Program-made: the position numbers and the translations under genes
NCBI RefSeq assembly: GCF_016595415.1
Contig: NZ_JAENIO010000011.1
Location: 28,249-92,248, forward strand
Direction of reading: 5' to 3'
Source: Roseibacillus ishigakijimensis
GTDB lineage: Bacteria; Verrucomicrobiota; Verrucomicrobiia; Verrucomicrobiales; Akkermansiaceae
Length of the DNA stretch: 64,000 nt
In this document: positions 1 to 8,849 of the stretch, piece by piece
How the letters are laid out: each line of letters begins with the position of its first letter
How positions within the stretch are numbered: the stretch's first letter is position 1
Notes under the pieces: model-generated
Told to the model about the DNA's origin: nothing
The model's database searches: none
The model's input: the letters and a program-made list of their open reading frames with translations, nothing else

Positions 1-2745
1 ATCTTCGAAGACGGGGAGGATTTCCTCATATTGGAAGGGTTGTCCTGAAAATTCCTCGATGAGGGTGCGGGTGATGGCGGTGGGATAGACCTTTTCTGCG
101 GGAAGAGAGGTCTGGTGGTAGGCGCGCATCTCTTGGAGATAACTTTTCATCATCTCCAGCTCTTCCTTGCGGGGGGAGCGGCCGAGGGCGAGCTCGAAGC
201 CGCGCTCGATTTGGCCGACCGGGTTGCTAGCTTCGCGCTCGAGGCGGAGGGCGAAGGCGATGGAGCGATCGGTCATCAGGTCGCTATTCATGAGGGTGAA
301 GGCTTGCGGGGAAACCGAGGCCGAATCCCGCATTTCGCAGGAGTCATTGGGATTGGGCTGGTTGAAGGTTTCCAGGAAGGGATCGGCCATGCCGCGCACA
401 CGGTAGCTGTAGATGCTGCGGCGGTTGCGTTGCTCGGGGGTGGGCGAGGGCAGGTAGGCCGGGGCCAGCGAGAACTGGATCATGCGCGGCTGCAGGGCGA
501 CTTCCATATTGATTTCGGGCATCACGGGCAGTCCGCCTTGGGTGGGGTTCAGTTCGCCGGTGATCTTCAGCATACCATCGCGCAGCTCCTCGGCAGTGAG
601 CCGCCGCACGGGGTAGTAGGCGAAAAGATCGTTGTTGGGATCGATGGTCTCCAGTTCCTCGTAGTGGGGGTGGCTGAAGGCCTGGCGGTAGGTCTCGGAA
701 GACATGATGAGGCGGTGGAGGCGTTTGAATTGCCAGCCATTTTCCACGAAGTCGGCGGCCAGCCAGTCGAGGAGCTCGGGGTGGGTGGGCTTGGCTCCTT
801 TCACGCCGAAGTTATTGGGGTTTCCGGCGATGGGCTTGCCAAAGTGTTGTTGCCAGATGCGGTTGACGATGGAACGGACGGTGAGGGGATTGTCTTCGTG
901 GGCGATCCACTGGGCGAGGGCGAGGCGGCGGCCGTCGATGCTCTCTGGGATTTTGTAGGGATCTTCCGCATTTCCCGTGGGGGTGGGCAGGCCGAGGGGG
1001 CTCAGCACGCCGGGGGTGACCTTCTCGCCGGGGGCCTGGTAGGCGCCACCGCTGAAGATGAAGTGCTCGGGTTTCCAGTCCTTGGGCTTGTTGTTGGGCT
1101 TGAGGCGCAGCTTGCGGGCATTGAGGAAGCCGGGGTCGGGGCCGTTGTAGACGGATTGCACCATGGGCTGGTAGCGCTCCTGGCGGCGCTCCCAAATCCA
1201 GACATCCTGCTCGCGCACTTTCAGTTTGCCCTGTTCGTCGTAGTCGAGCCCGACGTGGCGGGGCGGCTTGACCTCGTCAGCCATGTCCTTGCGTTCTTCC
1301 AGGCTGACATAGGGGAGCTTGTTTTCCTGATACCACTGGCGGGCGGCCTCTTCCTGCTTGGCGAGGATTTCGTCGCGCTTTTCGGTGGCGTAGTTCAGGA
1401 GCCGGGTGACCAATTGCTTGCCTTCCTCGAAGCCCGCACGGTTTTCCGAGGAGAGGAAGGGGGCTCGGCGTTCGGCGAGCTGGGTGGCGGCGAAGACGGC
1501 GTAGAAGCGGTAGTAGTCGCGGGTGGGGAGGGGGTCGAACTTGTGGTCGTGGCACTTGAAGCAGCGCATGGTGGTGGCGAGGAAGGTCTGCCCCACCGAG
1601 TTCACGACATCGTCGACGTAGAGCTGGCGGGCCTCGGGGGCCATCACCATGGCGGGATCCCAGGGGCCGGAGCGGAGGAAGGAGCTGGCGACGAGCCATT
1701 CGCTCTCCTGCTCGTTGTAGAGGCCTTCGCGGCGGGCTTTTTCGAATTCCTTCTCGTTGGCCACGCGCTTGCGCAGGGAGTTGTCGGCCAGTTCATCTCC
1801 GGCGATTTGTTCCACGATGAACTCGTTGTAGGGCTTGTCCTCGTTGAAGGCCCGGATCACGTAGTCACGATAGCGCCAGGCGTTGGAGCGCTCGAAGTCA
1901 TTGGACATGCCGCCGGTGTCGGCATAGCGCGCCACATCCAGCCAGTGCTGGGCCCAGCGTTCCCCGTAGTGGGGGCTGGCGAGGAGGCGGTCGATGAGGT
2001 CGTCCCAAGCCTTGGTGGGGTTTTTCTCCGAGGCGGCGAGGAAATCTGCGATTTCCTCCGGCGTGGGGGGCAGACCGGTGAGGTCGTAGCTCGCCCGGCG
2101 GATCAGGGTGCGCAGATCAGCGGGCGGGGCTTTCTCGACGCCGGCTTCCGTCAGTTTTTCCTGAATGAAGGAATCGATGGGATGGGGGGATTCGGGGGAG
2201 GGGGTGATGCTGCGGTCGAGGGGCAAGAAGGCCCAGATGTCCTGGGGATTGTAGCGACGGTAGGTCCAGGTATCGGCGAGGCCTCCGGAGTTTTCAATGA
2301 GCACCCCAGCAGCGGTTACTTTGCGTTCCCGTTCAGCGAGAAAGATTTCCTCCTGCACACTCTCTTCGGGCCAGGGCGCGCCGTCCGCGATCCACTGTTC
2401 CAGGTCCGCGATCTGCCGGTCGTCGAGCCGATCGTTCTCTTTGGGTGGCATCTCATAGTCGGGGTCCTCCCAGCGCACTGTCTTCATGAGGAAGCTGGCG
2501 GCGGGATCGCCGGGCACGAGCACGTCGGTGAAGTTGTCACCTCCGTGAAGGAGTTTTTCGAGGGAGCTCATATCGAGTCCGCCCTTAATCTTTTGATTGG
2601 GGTCGCCGTGACAGCCGAAGCACTTCTCGCTGAGGACGGGAAGGACATTGATGGTGAAGTGGCGTTCCTGCTCGGTGAACTCTCCGTGCACGCTGGAGGA
2701 GAGGGCTAGGAGGGCCAGGAGGGCGGAAAGGGGGTGCTTTTTCAT
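1..2745 (-). CDS. PSD1-type planctomycete cytochrome protein (PSCyt1-DUF1549-DUF1553), C-terminus cut by window edge
   Basis: The frame is open from the ATG at 2745 to base 1 (915 codons, no stop), so the C-terminus lies outside the window. The N-terminus MKKHPLSALLALLALSSSVHG is a signal peptide, so the protein is exported. A c-type heme motif, CFGCH, follows at residues 42-46 (PSCyt1), and the DUF1549 hallmark CHDHKFDP lies about residue 410. The DUF1553 (PSD1) part fills the last 300 residues or so. In Planctomycetes and Verrucomicrobia this architecture is common, often beside DUF1501 proteins, and its biochemical role is not settled; an electron-transfer or polysaccharide-associated role is only inferred. 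It starts 8 bp after the FecR-LamG gene and probably shares its transcript with the sigma factor gene. Confidence 0.93.
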   Translation of the reverse strand, partial: MKKHPLSALLALLALSSSVHGEFTEQERHFTINVLPVLSEKCFGCHGDPNQKIKGGLDMSSLEKLLHGGDNFTDVLVPGDPAASFLMKTVRWEDPDYEMPPKENDRLDDRQIADLEQWIADGAPWPEESVQEEIFLAERERKVTAAGVLIENSGGLADTWTYRRYNPQDIWAFLPLDRSITPSPESPHPIDSFIQEKLTEAGVEKAPPADLRTLIRRASYDLTGLPPTPEEIADFLAASEKNPTKAWDDLIDRLLASPHYGERWAQHWLDVARYADTGGMSNDFERSNAWRYRDYVIRAFNEDKPYNEFIVEQIAGDELADNSLRKRVANEKEFEKARREGLYNEQESEWLVASSFLRSGPWDPAMVMAPEARQLYVDDVVNSVGQTFLATTMRCFKCHDHKFDPLPTRDYYRFYAVFAATQLAERRAPFLSSENRAGFEEGKQLVTRLLNYATEKRDEILAKQEEAARQWYQENKLPYVSLEERKDMADEVKPPRHVGLDYDEQGKLKVREQDVWIWERRQERYQPMVQSVYNGPDPGFLNARKLRLKPNNKPKDWKPEHFIFSGGAYQAPGEKVTPGVLSPLGLPTPTGNAEDPYKIPESIDGRRLALAQWIAHEDNPLTVRSIVNRIWQQHFGKPIAGNPNNFGVKGAKPTHPELLDWLAADFVENGWQFKRLHRLIMSSETYRQAFSHPHYEELETIDPNNDLFAYYPVRRLTAEELRDGMLKITGELNPTQGGLPVMPEINMEVALQPRMIQFSLAPAYLPSPTPEQRNRRSIYSYRVRGMADPFLETFNQPNPNDSCEMRDSASVSPQAFTLMNSDLMTDRSIAFALRLEREASNPVGQIERGFELALGRSPRKEELEMMKSYLQEMRAYHQTSLPAEKVYPTAITRTLIEEFSGQPFQYEEILPVFED

Positions 2746-2753
2746 GGAATGGA

Positions 2754-4322
2754 TTAGGGTTTGCCGATTTCGTAGAGATTTTTGATTTCCTCCGCGCTGA
2801 GGGCGGTGGCGAAGAGAGCGAATTCGTCAATGGCGCCGTTGAGATTGCGGACTGCAAAGTCGGGGTCCTGACTGTAGGGCTCGCTCCAGTTGCCGATGGA
2901 GGCGGCTCCGATTTTGACGGCTTTGACGACCATTTCCTCCGGCAGATGGTCTTCGCTGATGGCCTGGCCATTGAGGTAGTGGGTGGTGGTCTGGCGATGG
3001 CTGTCGTAGACGGTGGCGATTTGCATCCACTGGCCACTCTGGGCCGGGGTCCAGATGGGCGGGGAGTGGGCGATGTGCTTGTGGGCCTTGGCCGGGGGAT
3101 CGTAGGCCTTGACGGAAAAGAACAAGCGTCCGTCGGCGAGAATTTGCCAATGGGGCTCATGCAGCTCGTGGCCGTCGGTGAGGAAAAGGGAATTGTAATG
3201 GCGGTCCAGGCTATCGATGCGCAGCCAACAAAAAAGAGTGAGGGCTTCGTGCTGGCCGGGGACCTGCAGGCGCACGCGGCTGCCGGTGGGGCCGAAGTCG
3301 AGGGCACGATCGCTTTCCCCCCAACGGTTGGGAACCCGGGAGGCGCGCACGATGGTGCCATGGCGTCCGTGGGGAGATTGGTCGGGGAGCTGGCGATTGC
3401 CGCGCTCGCTGCCTGGTCTGGTGAAGTAGGCGAGGAGGCGGGGGTCATTCCGCAGCCCGTCGCTGTGTTCTTCCCACGCTTGGCGGCGCCGTTCGCTGCC
3501 CTGCTCGAAGTCGACGATTTTTGCAAAGAGGTCCACGGTCCGGGGTAGCTCGCCCCGTTGCCCGCCCGTCCAGCGCAGGGCTTCGCCATCAAGGAGATTC
3601 TCCATTGGCGCGGCGTGGGGGTGCCACTCCACTTCCCCCTCCAGCACCTGCAAATCATGGTGCTCGGGGGTGATGTTCATTGCGAAGCGGGTGCCGAGGT
3701 CGACCACTTCCCCCGAGGCCGTGCGCACGCGGAAGCCCTGCGCGGGCTCGGGCACGTGGGCCTGCAATCTGCCACGGTGAACGGTCATCTCCATCGCGGA
3801 GTGAATCTCGAATTCGGCCTCGCCCTCCAGGATCACTTGCACCCCGCTGAAAAGCTCCAGCTTGGCGAGCCCGGAAGTGAGCTGGAGGGGGCCGGTGGGG
3901 AGAAGTTCGCCGCGGGCAAGAACCCGGCTGGCCCAGACCGCGTCAGAGGATTCCGCCAACACGCCGAAGCCACTGGCCACGGCCTCATCGTGCGCGCGGG
4001 CCAGACCGGGGTCGGCGGGGGGCTCGCCAAGGGGGAGGAGAAGGAGAGCCAGGGAGGCTGCGGCGGCTGCCCCCACGCCACCCCAAAGCCAGCGGCGCGG
4101 ATTGGCTCGCGAGGGTAGGGCCACGACCTTGTCCGTCGCCGGACGGGATTCCTCGTGCCCGGCCTGCTGGGTGAGCGCTTCGTGCAATTGCAGGCGTTCG
4201 TAGTAGAGCTGCCGGGCGCGGGCATCGACGTGCAGCTCGGCTTCCAGGCGCAGGAAGTCGGCTTCGCTACAAGCGCCATCGAGGACGCTGTCGATGAGGG
4301 CGGTCAATTCGCTGGGGGTCAT
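2754..4322 (-). CDS. FecR-family anti-sigma-like membrane protein with C-terminal LamG domain
   Basis: The 522-residue protein has a short cytoplasmic N-terminal region (1-77) of the kind found in PVC anti-sigma factors. One membrane helix follows (about 78-98, rich in A and L), then a FecR-like domain (about 140-225, with the segments LTSGLAKLELFSG and VRTASGEVVDLGTRF). The C-terminal part (about 300-515) is a concanavalin A-like LamG fold. FecR proteins transmit an envelope signal to an ECF sigma factor; the LamG part suggests carbohydrate or surface-ligand sensing, which is inference. Its ATG overlaps the sigma factor stop (ATGA, 4319-4322), so the two are translationally coupled. Confidence 0.9.
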   Translation of the reverse strand: MTPSELTALIDSVLDGACSEADFLRLEAELHVDARARQLYYERLQLHEALTQQAGHEESRPATDKVVALPSRANPRRWLWGGVGAAAAASLALLLLPLGEPPADPGLARAHDEAVASGFGVLAESSDAVWASRVLARGELLPTGPLQLTSGLAKLELFSGVQVILEGEAEFEIHSAMEMTVHRGRLQAHVPEPAQGFRVRTASGEVVDLGTRFAMNITPEHHDLQVLEGEVEWHPHAAPMENLLDGEALRWTGGQRGELPRTVDLFAKIVDFEQGSERRRQAWEEHSDGLRNDPRLLAYFTRPGSERGNRQLPDQSPHGRHGTIVRASRVPNRWGESDRALDFGPTGSRVRLQVPGQHEALTLFCWLRIDSLDRHYNSLFLTDGHELHEPHWQILADGRLFFSVKAYDPPAKAHKHIAHSPPIWTPAQSGQWMQIATVYDSHRQTTTHYLNGQAISEDHLPEEMVVKAVKIGAASIGNWSEPYSQDPDFAVRNLNGAIDEFALFATALSAEEIKNLYEIGKP

Positions 4323-4879
4323 GATTGGGTGGGGGGCTGGGTGAGTTTTTTCTCGATGCAGAGCTGCAGCTTGGAGCGCACCCGGTGCAGTGAGACCTTG
4401 AGGCCGCCTACGCTGCGTCCGATGCGGGCCGCGTATTCGGCGAGGGTGCCCTGCTCGTAATACCGGCTCGTAATGAGCTCGCGCTCGGTGCTTTTCAGGC
4501 GTCGCAGGCAGTCCTGGAGGGCTAGTTGCCGCTCTTGCAAATCATCGTTTTTTTCCGCGATTTCTTCCGCGAAGACTTCTTCCAGTTCTTCACTGAAGAC
4601 GAGGCGGGAATCGCGGGCTTGTTTCTTGCGAAAATTGAGCACCTCGTAGCGGGCGATGGCAAAGGCCCAGGCCTTGAAGTTGGTGCCGCTGGCAAAGTCT
4701 CCCTGGCGCTTCCAGATGGTGGCATTGGCCTGCTGGGCGACATCGGCAGCCTGGCTCTGCCCCGGCATCAGCGAGGACACATAGAGCCGCAGGGCGTTCT
4801 GGTGTTCGGTGAGCAGGGCCACGAACTCCGCGCTGTCGGGATGAGGTTCTGGAGACGACTTTTCCATCAGGGCTGACAA
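4319..4879 (-). CDS. ECF sigma factor (Rhodopirellula/Verrucomicrobium-type)
   Basis: This 186-residue sigma-70 family protein has region 2 at about residues 20-85 (ADVAQQANATIWKR, then FKAWAFAIARYEVLNFRKK). Region 4 is at about 125-175 (ERELITSRYYEQGTLAEYAARIGRS, with the helix-turn-helix near GGLKVSLHRVRSKL). Regions 1.1 and 3 are absent, as expected for extracytoplasmic-function sigma factors. It heads a three-gene run with FecR-LamG (4-bp overlap) and the PSD1 cytochrome, so it probably controls that operon in response to a signal passed by FecR. Both ATG 4879 and the in-frame ATG four codons later (MEKSSP) are possible starts. Confidence 0.93.
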   Translation of the reverse strand: MSALMEKSSPEPHPDSAEFVALLTEHQNALRLYVSSLMPGQSQAADVAQQANATIWKRQGDFASGTNFKAWAFAIARYEVLNFRKKQARDSRLVFSEELEEVFAEEIAEKNDDLQERQLALQDCLRRLKSTERELITSRYYEQGTLAEYAARIGRSVGGLKVSLHRVRSKLQLCIEKKLTQPPTQS

Positions 4880-4926
4880 GGGGAAATGTCGTTCGGCGGC
4901 GCGAGGTTAACATTTTTTGGAAAGTT

Positions 4927-4955
4927 TTTCCCTCCCGGGAGCCCGGGAAGGGAAA
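4927..4955. promoter_or_regulatory. Imperfect inverted repeat in the divergent sigma factor/lipoprotein gap
   Basis: The 143-bp gap between the divergent genes holds an inverted repeat with arms TTTCCCTCCCGGG and CCCGGGAAGGGAAA. Pairing is complete except for one bulged base, with a 2-nt centre. There is no adjacent T-tract to suggest a terminator, and the position upstream of both genes is compatible with an operator or a transcript leader hairpin. Function is inferred from position only. Confidence 0.4.
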
Positions 4956-5022
4956 TTGTGGCAAAAAAGAGGCCCGCAGGATTGACTAAAGGGCGCATTC
5001 CTTCGTCCAATCCAGACCAGCG

Positions 5023-5574
5023 ATGAGGATGAGAGTAAAATGGATACTGATGCCAGTGGCGACCGGGGTGATTGTTTCGTGTGCTCCGGTGGCTCCTTAC
5101 TCCGGGAATGGCCCGCTGGGGGTGCGCGAGCCTCTTGCTCCTCAGAGCGGGCCTCGTCAGTCCCAGACGTCGGATCCCCGGTTGACCAGCGGGCAGATGC
5201 GCACCATTCGTGAGCGACAGGCGGCCCAGGCGGCCGGCTCGGTGGGACAGGTGCCCTCCGCGCCGCTTCAGCGCCGGGGGCCTGCGGGGGTCGGTTCGGG
5301 AGGTAGTGCGCCGGGCAATCCGGCGGCCGCTGGTAGTGAGGTGTCGGCAGCCGATCTGCCGGGGCTGAGCTCCACCCAGGTGGACTATCGCTATGCCATC
5401 CCGGTGCCCGGTCGTGAGGGCCATGTCCTGGAGCCCTTCAACCACCGCATGGTGGATGTGCGGGGAGTGGAATCGGGGCGCTTGGTCTACGATGAGCGCG
5501 ATCCGGCCAATCAGCGTCCGGATGGTTCTCTCCTGCCCGTGGCGGAGATGCCCCACAAGTTCCGGGTTCCCTGA
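5023..5574 (+). CDS. Small exported lipoprotein, unknown function
   Basis: The 183-residue protein begins with a lipoprotein signal, MRMRVKWILMPVATGVIVSC; the lipobox IVSC predicts lipidation at Cys20. The next 90 residues or so are rich in Pro, Gly, Ser and Gln and look disordered. The C-terminal third (about 120-183, YRYAIPVPGREGHVLEPFNHRMVDVRG) looks folded and basic/acidic mixed. I recognise no family. It stands alone, divergent from the sigma factor operon and convergent with the sulfatase, and its stop codon lies inside a strong inverted repeat that probably ends both transcripts. Confidence 0.75.
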   Translation: MRMRVKWILMPVATGVIVSCAPVAPYSGNGPLGVREPLAPQSGPRQSQTSDPRLTSGQMRTIRERQAAQAAGSVGQVPSAPLQRRGPAGVGSGGSAPGNPAAAGSEVSAADLPGLSSTQVDYRYAIPVPGREGHVLEPFNHRMVDVRGVESGRLVYDERDPANQRPDGSLLPVAEMPHKFRVP

Positions 5575-5591
5575 AGAATCCCGGAACTTGT
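5555..5591. terminator. Bidirectional terminator-like hairpin
   Basis: A perfect 12-bp inverted repeat (ACAAGTTCCGGG / CCCGGAACTTGT) with a 13-nt loop contains the lipoprotein stop codon and ends 22 bp before the stop of the convergent sulfatase gene. It lacks a clean T-tract on either side. The role as a shared terminator is inferred from its position between convergent genes. Confidence 0.5.
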
Positions 5592-5613
5592 CAGAGGTGG
5601 TTGTGGTAAACAA

Positions 5614-7809
5614 TTACAAGCCGAATTCCTTCAGCTTGGGCTCAATCGCTTCTGCCCAGCGCTGGTAGCCTTCCTCGTTGAGGTGGAGGGAGTCCGGCAT
5701 GATGCTCTTGGGCAAGTGGCCGTCCTCTGCTAGAAAAACCTCGCCGATGTCGAGGAAATGGACGTTCTTCCCTTCGCCCAGCGCGGCGATTTTTTTGTTA
5801 ATCGCTTCGTTGATCTTCCGCATCTCGCCCTCGGGGTGCTCGTCGCGCGGGAAGACCCCGAGAAGAAGAATCCGGGCTTGAGGGCAGCGGGCCCGCACAT
5901 CGGAGACGATGCGGGAAATGCCGTCGGCGGTTTCCACCGGGTCCTGCTTGTTGTGGCCCGTGTTGTTGGTGCCGATCATGATGACGGCTGCCTTGGCATT
6001 CTGTTGGTTGCGGAGATTGCCATTGTTGAGCCGGTATTGCACGTGCTCGGTGCGGTCGCCGGAGAATCCGAGGTTGAGAGCCTTGCGGGGTCCGTAGAAT
6101 TTCTCCCAAGTGGCCTGACCCACTCCTTCCCAGCCCTGGGTGATGGAGTCGCCGATGAAAATCAAATCGTGGCCTCCCTGGGCCGCTTGCTTGTTCTTGG
6201 CGGCGTGCCGCTTCTTCCACCAATCTTGCTCCAGCCGGTGGGTGGGAATGACGGCCGAGCTGGCCCGGTATTGATCCCGCACTTTCGCGAGCCGGGTCTT
6301 CAACTTGCCAAGGATTTCCGCGTAGGCGGGCTCGTCATGCAGTGATTTCATCTCCTGGGGATCATTCACGAGGTCGAAGAGGTTGTATTGATCGTTGTCG
6401 GGAAAATACATAAGCTTGAAGTGCTCGGTGCGGATGCCGTCGTGGGCCGCGACCTGATGGGTGCGCTCTCCGTAGTAGCGGTAGTAAATGTCCTCGCGCC
6501 AGCCCTCGGGAGCCTGCCCCTGGTTTTTCAGCACCGGCACCAGCGAGCGGCCTTGCATATCGGCGGGAATCTCGGCCCCCGCCCAGTCGAGGAAGGTCGG
6601 GCCGTAGTCGATATTCTGAATGAGAGTCTGGCTGATCTGGCCGGGCTGGATCACACCGGGCCAGCGGATGAGGAAAGGCATTTCAAGAGATTCCTCAAAC
6701 ATCCAGCGCTTGTCATACCAACCGTGCTCGCCGAGGTAGAATCCCTGGTCGGAGGAGTAGATGACGATGGTGTTCTCGGCCAAACCCTTGGCTTCCAGCT
6801 CGTCCAGAATGCGTCCGATGCCTTCGTCCATGCTGCGAATGGAGCGAAGATAGTCCTTGAGATAGCGTTGATACTTCCAACGCAGAATGTCTTCGTCGCT
6901 GAGCTCGCCCGCCTCCATTTTGGCCAAGAAGGCCTCATTCTTGGGCCCATAAGCCGCATCCCAGGCCTTCTTCTGCTCCTCGGTCATGCGGCGGTATTCG
7001 CCATTGGGAATGCCATCCGCAAAATACTTGGGAAAGCGGTTTTCGCCATGAAACTTCATGTCGTGACCCCAATACATGTCATTCTTGAGACTCATGGTCT
7101 GCTCCTTGAGGCTTTCATGACGGTTGGCGTAGTCGTCGAACAAGGTGTCGGGCTCGGGCAGGGTGACGTCGTCAAAAAGAGTGAGATGCCGCTCCGCCGG
7201 GGCCCAGTTGCGGTGGGGGGCCTTGTATTGCGCCATCATCAGGAAGGGCTTTCCGGACTCGCTGGCCTTGCCCAGTTGGTCGAGCGCGATCTCGGTGACC
7301 ACGTCGTTGCAGTGGCCGGGATAGCGCTTCATCTTCCCGTCCATCTGCTTGAGGTCGGGATTGTAGTAAGAGCCCTGGCCGGGCAGGACTTCCCAGTGGT
7401 CGAAGCCCACCGGATCGGTGCCCAGGTGCCATTTGCCGACCATCACCGTGCGGTAGCCCGCTTCCTGCAAGAGGACGGGGAAGGTCTGCTGGTGACCGTC
7501 GAAGCGGGAGGTGTTGTTATCGAGATAGCCGTTGAGGTGGGAATGCTTTCCGGTGAGAATGCAGGCGCGCGAAGGGCCACAGATGGAGTTGGCGCAGAAA
7601 CTGTTTTCGAAGAGCAGGCCTTCTTTGGCTAAGCGATCAATCTGGGGAGTGGGAGCGATTTCGTCCAGCCGTCCGCCCGGATAGGCCGAGATGGCCTCGG
7701 TGGCGTGGTCGTCGGAGAAGAGGAAGAGAATGTTCGGGCGTTCGGCAGCGAGTAGGGAACCCGCCGAGAGAGCCAGAGCCGCGAGGGATAGAATCGTTTT
7801 TGGCATCAT
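5614..7809 (-). CDS. Exported sulfatase fused to a C-terminal SGNH/GDSL esterase domain
   Basis: A 731-residue protein read from the tandem ATG at 7809; the frame is open further upstream, but only this start gives a clean signal peptide (MMPKTILSLAALALSAGSLLAA). Residues 25-480 or so are a formylglycine sulfatase: metal-binding FLFSDDHA, then the maturation motif CGPSR with Cys77, then GKWHLG and SSDQGFYLGEHGW. The last 185 residues or so form an SGNH hydrolase: GDSITQG block I, GDRTEH, GTNNTGHN block III and the DSLHLNEEGY Asp/His block. The protein could remove both sulfate and acetyl or other ester groups from polysaccharide; the substrate is unknown. It needs a formylglycine-generating enzyme encoded elsewhere. 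Confidence 0.93.
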   Translation of the reverse strand: MMPKTILSLAALALSAGSLLAAERPNILFLFSDDHATEAISAYPGGRLDEIAPTPQIDRLAKEGLLFENSFCANSICGPSRACILTGKHSHLNGYLDNNTSRFDGHQQTFPVLLQEAGYRTVMVGKWHLGTDPVGFDHWEVLPGQGSYYNPDLKQMDGKMKRYPGHCNDVVTEIALDQLGKASESGKPFLMMAQYKAPHRNWAPAERHLTLFDDVTLPEPDTLFDDYANRHESLKEQTMSLKNDMYWGHDMKFHGENRFPKYFADGIPNGEYRRMTEEQKKAWDAAYGPKNEAFLAKMEAGELSDEDILRWKYQRYLKDYLRSIRSMDEGIGRILDELEAKGLAENTIVIYSSDQGFYLGEHGWYDKRWMFEESLEMPFLIRWPGVIQPGQISQTLIQNIDYGPTFLDWAGAEIPADMQGRSLVPVLKNQGQAPEGWREDIYYRYYGERTHQVAAHDGIRTEHFKLMYFPDNDQYNLFDLVNDPQEMKSLHDEPAYAEILGKLKTRLAKVRDQYRASSAVIPTHRLEQDWWKKRHAAKNKQAAQGGHDLIFIGDSITQGWEGVGQATWEKFYGPRKALNLGFSGDRTEHVQYRLNNGNLRNQQNAKAAVIMIGTNNTGHNKQDPVETADGISRIVSDVRARCPQARILLLGVFPRDEHPEGEMRKINEAINKKIAALGEGKNVHFLDIGEVFLAEDGHLPKSIMPDSLHLNEEGYQRWAEAIEPKLKEFGL

Positions 7810-7889
7810 TAGGAGGTTACGGAAAAATCGCTCATTTCCTAGCAGCTTTTTCGTTTGCCAAGTTGCGGGGAAAAGAGAGAGTGCTTCTT

Positions 7890-8849
7890 GTGAAAACCTT
7901 GCTGTTCTTCCTTCTGTGCGGTTATGCCTTTCTGTCAACGGTTTCCGCTGAACGCGCCCAGCTGTCGGAGACCGGGGTTTCAGTGGAGTTGCCTGCCGAT
8001 TTCAAAACCAATGGGGTGGTGGAGGCTTACTTGCATCATTCGCAATCCCTGTTGGGTGGTCTGGCTATTGAGGGGGGCTTCGAAGAGGTCTATGCGGCGC
8101 GATTTGCCCCCACCGCTCCCCGGGTGGGCATTACCGAACGCATTTCGGCAGAAGTGGTCAAAATGGGAGAGTGGGAAGGGCGGCTTCTCCTCGAAAGCTC
8201 GGAATTGCTCGGACTCCACACCGAAGTGTGGCGCTGGGTTTTCGGCAATGAGGAGGAAACGCGCCTCGTTTACGGCAGCTACCCCGCCGATCGTCGCAAG
8301 GAAATGAGCGAGGTCCTCCGTGAGGCCGTGCTCAGTGCCTCTTGGCAAGGGCGCAAGGCGGTGACGGCTGCTTCCCAAAAGCGACTGGGGACCCCGCCTC
8401 CTTTCACGGTGACGGAGAGCGAGTTCCTCAAGCGCGTGCCCGTGCCCTTCGAGTTGGTGGTCCTGACCAAGGATGGCGGGATGCCTGATCCTGCCGCTCC
8501 CGGGAACCCTTTCGTCTCCATTTCCCAACGCCAGGAGCCCGAGTGGCAGGCACCCGGGGACTGGGTCGGGCTGAGCCAACGCACCCTGGCCCGGCGTGAT
8601 GACTTGACCTTGGCGGCGGTGCCGGAAGCTCGCGCCGTGCTCGTCGGGGGGCAGGCGGTGGTGGTGCTGGATGCTCTCGCCAATCGGGCTGGGACGGACC
8701 TTTACCACCAACAGGCACTCATCCCGGCTGCGGACGGGTATTATCACTTTTCTGCGACCGTGGCGGCTGCGGATCGCGATCCTTGGCAGCAACGCTTCGA
8801 GGAGGTTCTCAAGACCTTCCAAACCCTTCCCGTTGAGAGTGATGACTAA
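7890..8849 (+). CDS. Exported protein of unknown function upstream of cdd
   Basis: The frame is open from 7800, but a GTG at 7890 gives a good signal peptide (MKTLLFFLLCGYAFLSTVSA) and follows a purine-rich GAGAGAG stretch, so I start it there (319 residues). The mature part has no motif I recognise. Its alternating beta/alpha pattern with segments such as VELPADFKTNG and YGSYPADRRKEMSEVLREAV resembles small periplasmic PsbP/DcrB-like folds, which is weak inference. Its last 8 bases overlap the start of the cytidine deaminase gene, so the two are probably cotranscribed. It is divergent from the sulfatase. Confidence 0.7.
   Translation: MKTLLFFLLCGYAFLSTVSAERAQLSETGVSVELPADFKTNGVVEAYLHHSQSLLGGLAIEGGFEEVYAARFAPTAPRVGITERISAEVVKMGEWEGRLLLESSELLGLHTEVWRWVFGNEEETRLVYGSYPADRRKEMSEVLREAVLSASWQGRKAVTAASQKRLGTPPPFTVTESEFLKRVPVPFELVVLTKDGGMPDPAAPGNPFVSISQRQEPEWQAPGDWVGLSQRTLARRDDLTLAAVPEARAVLVGGQAVVVLDALANRAGTDLYHQQALIPAADGYYHFSATVAAADRDPWQQRFEEVLKTFQTLPVESDD

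Noticed and set aside
115..2709. Very long open frame on the plus strand (864 codons)
   Set aside because: It is antisense to the PSD1 cytochrome gene, whose minus-strand translation has a signal peptide and CxxCH motifs; the plus frame reads as low-complexity G/V/E-rich sequence typical of a shadow.
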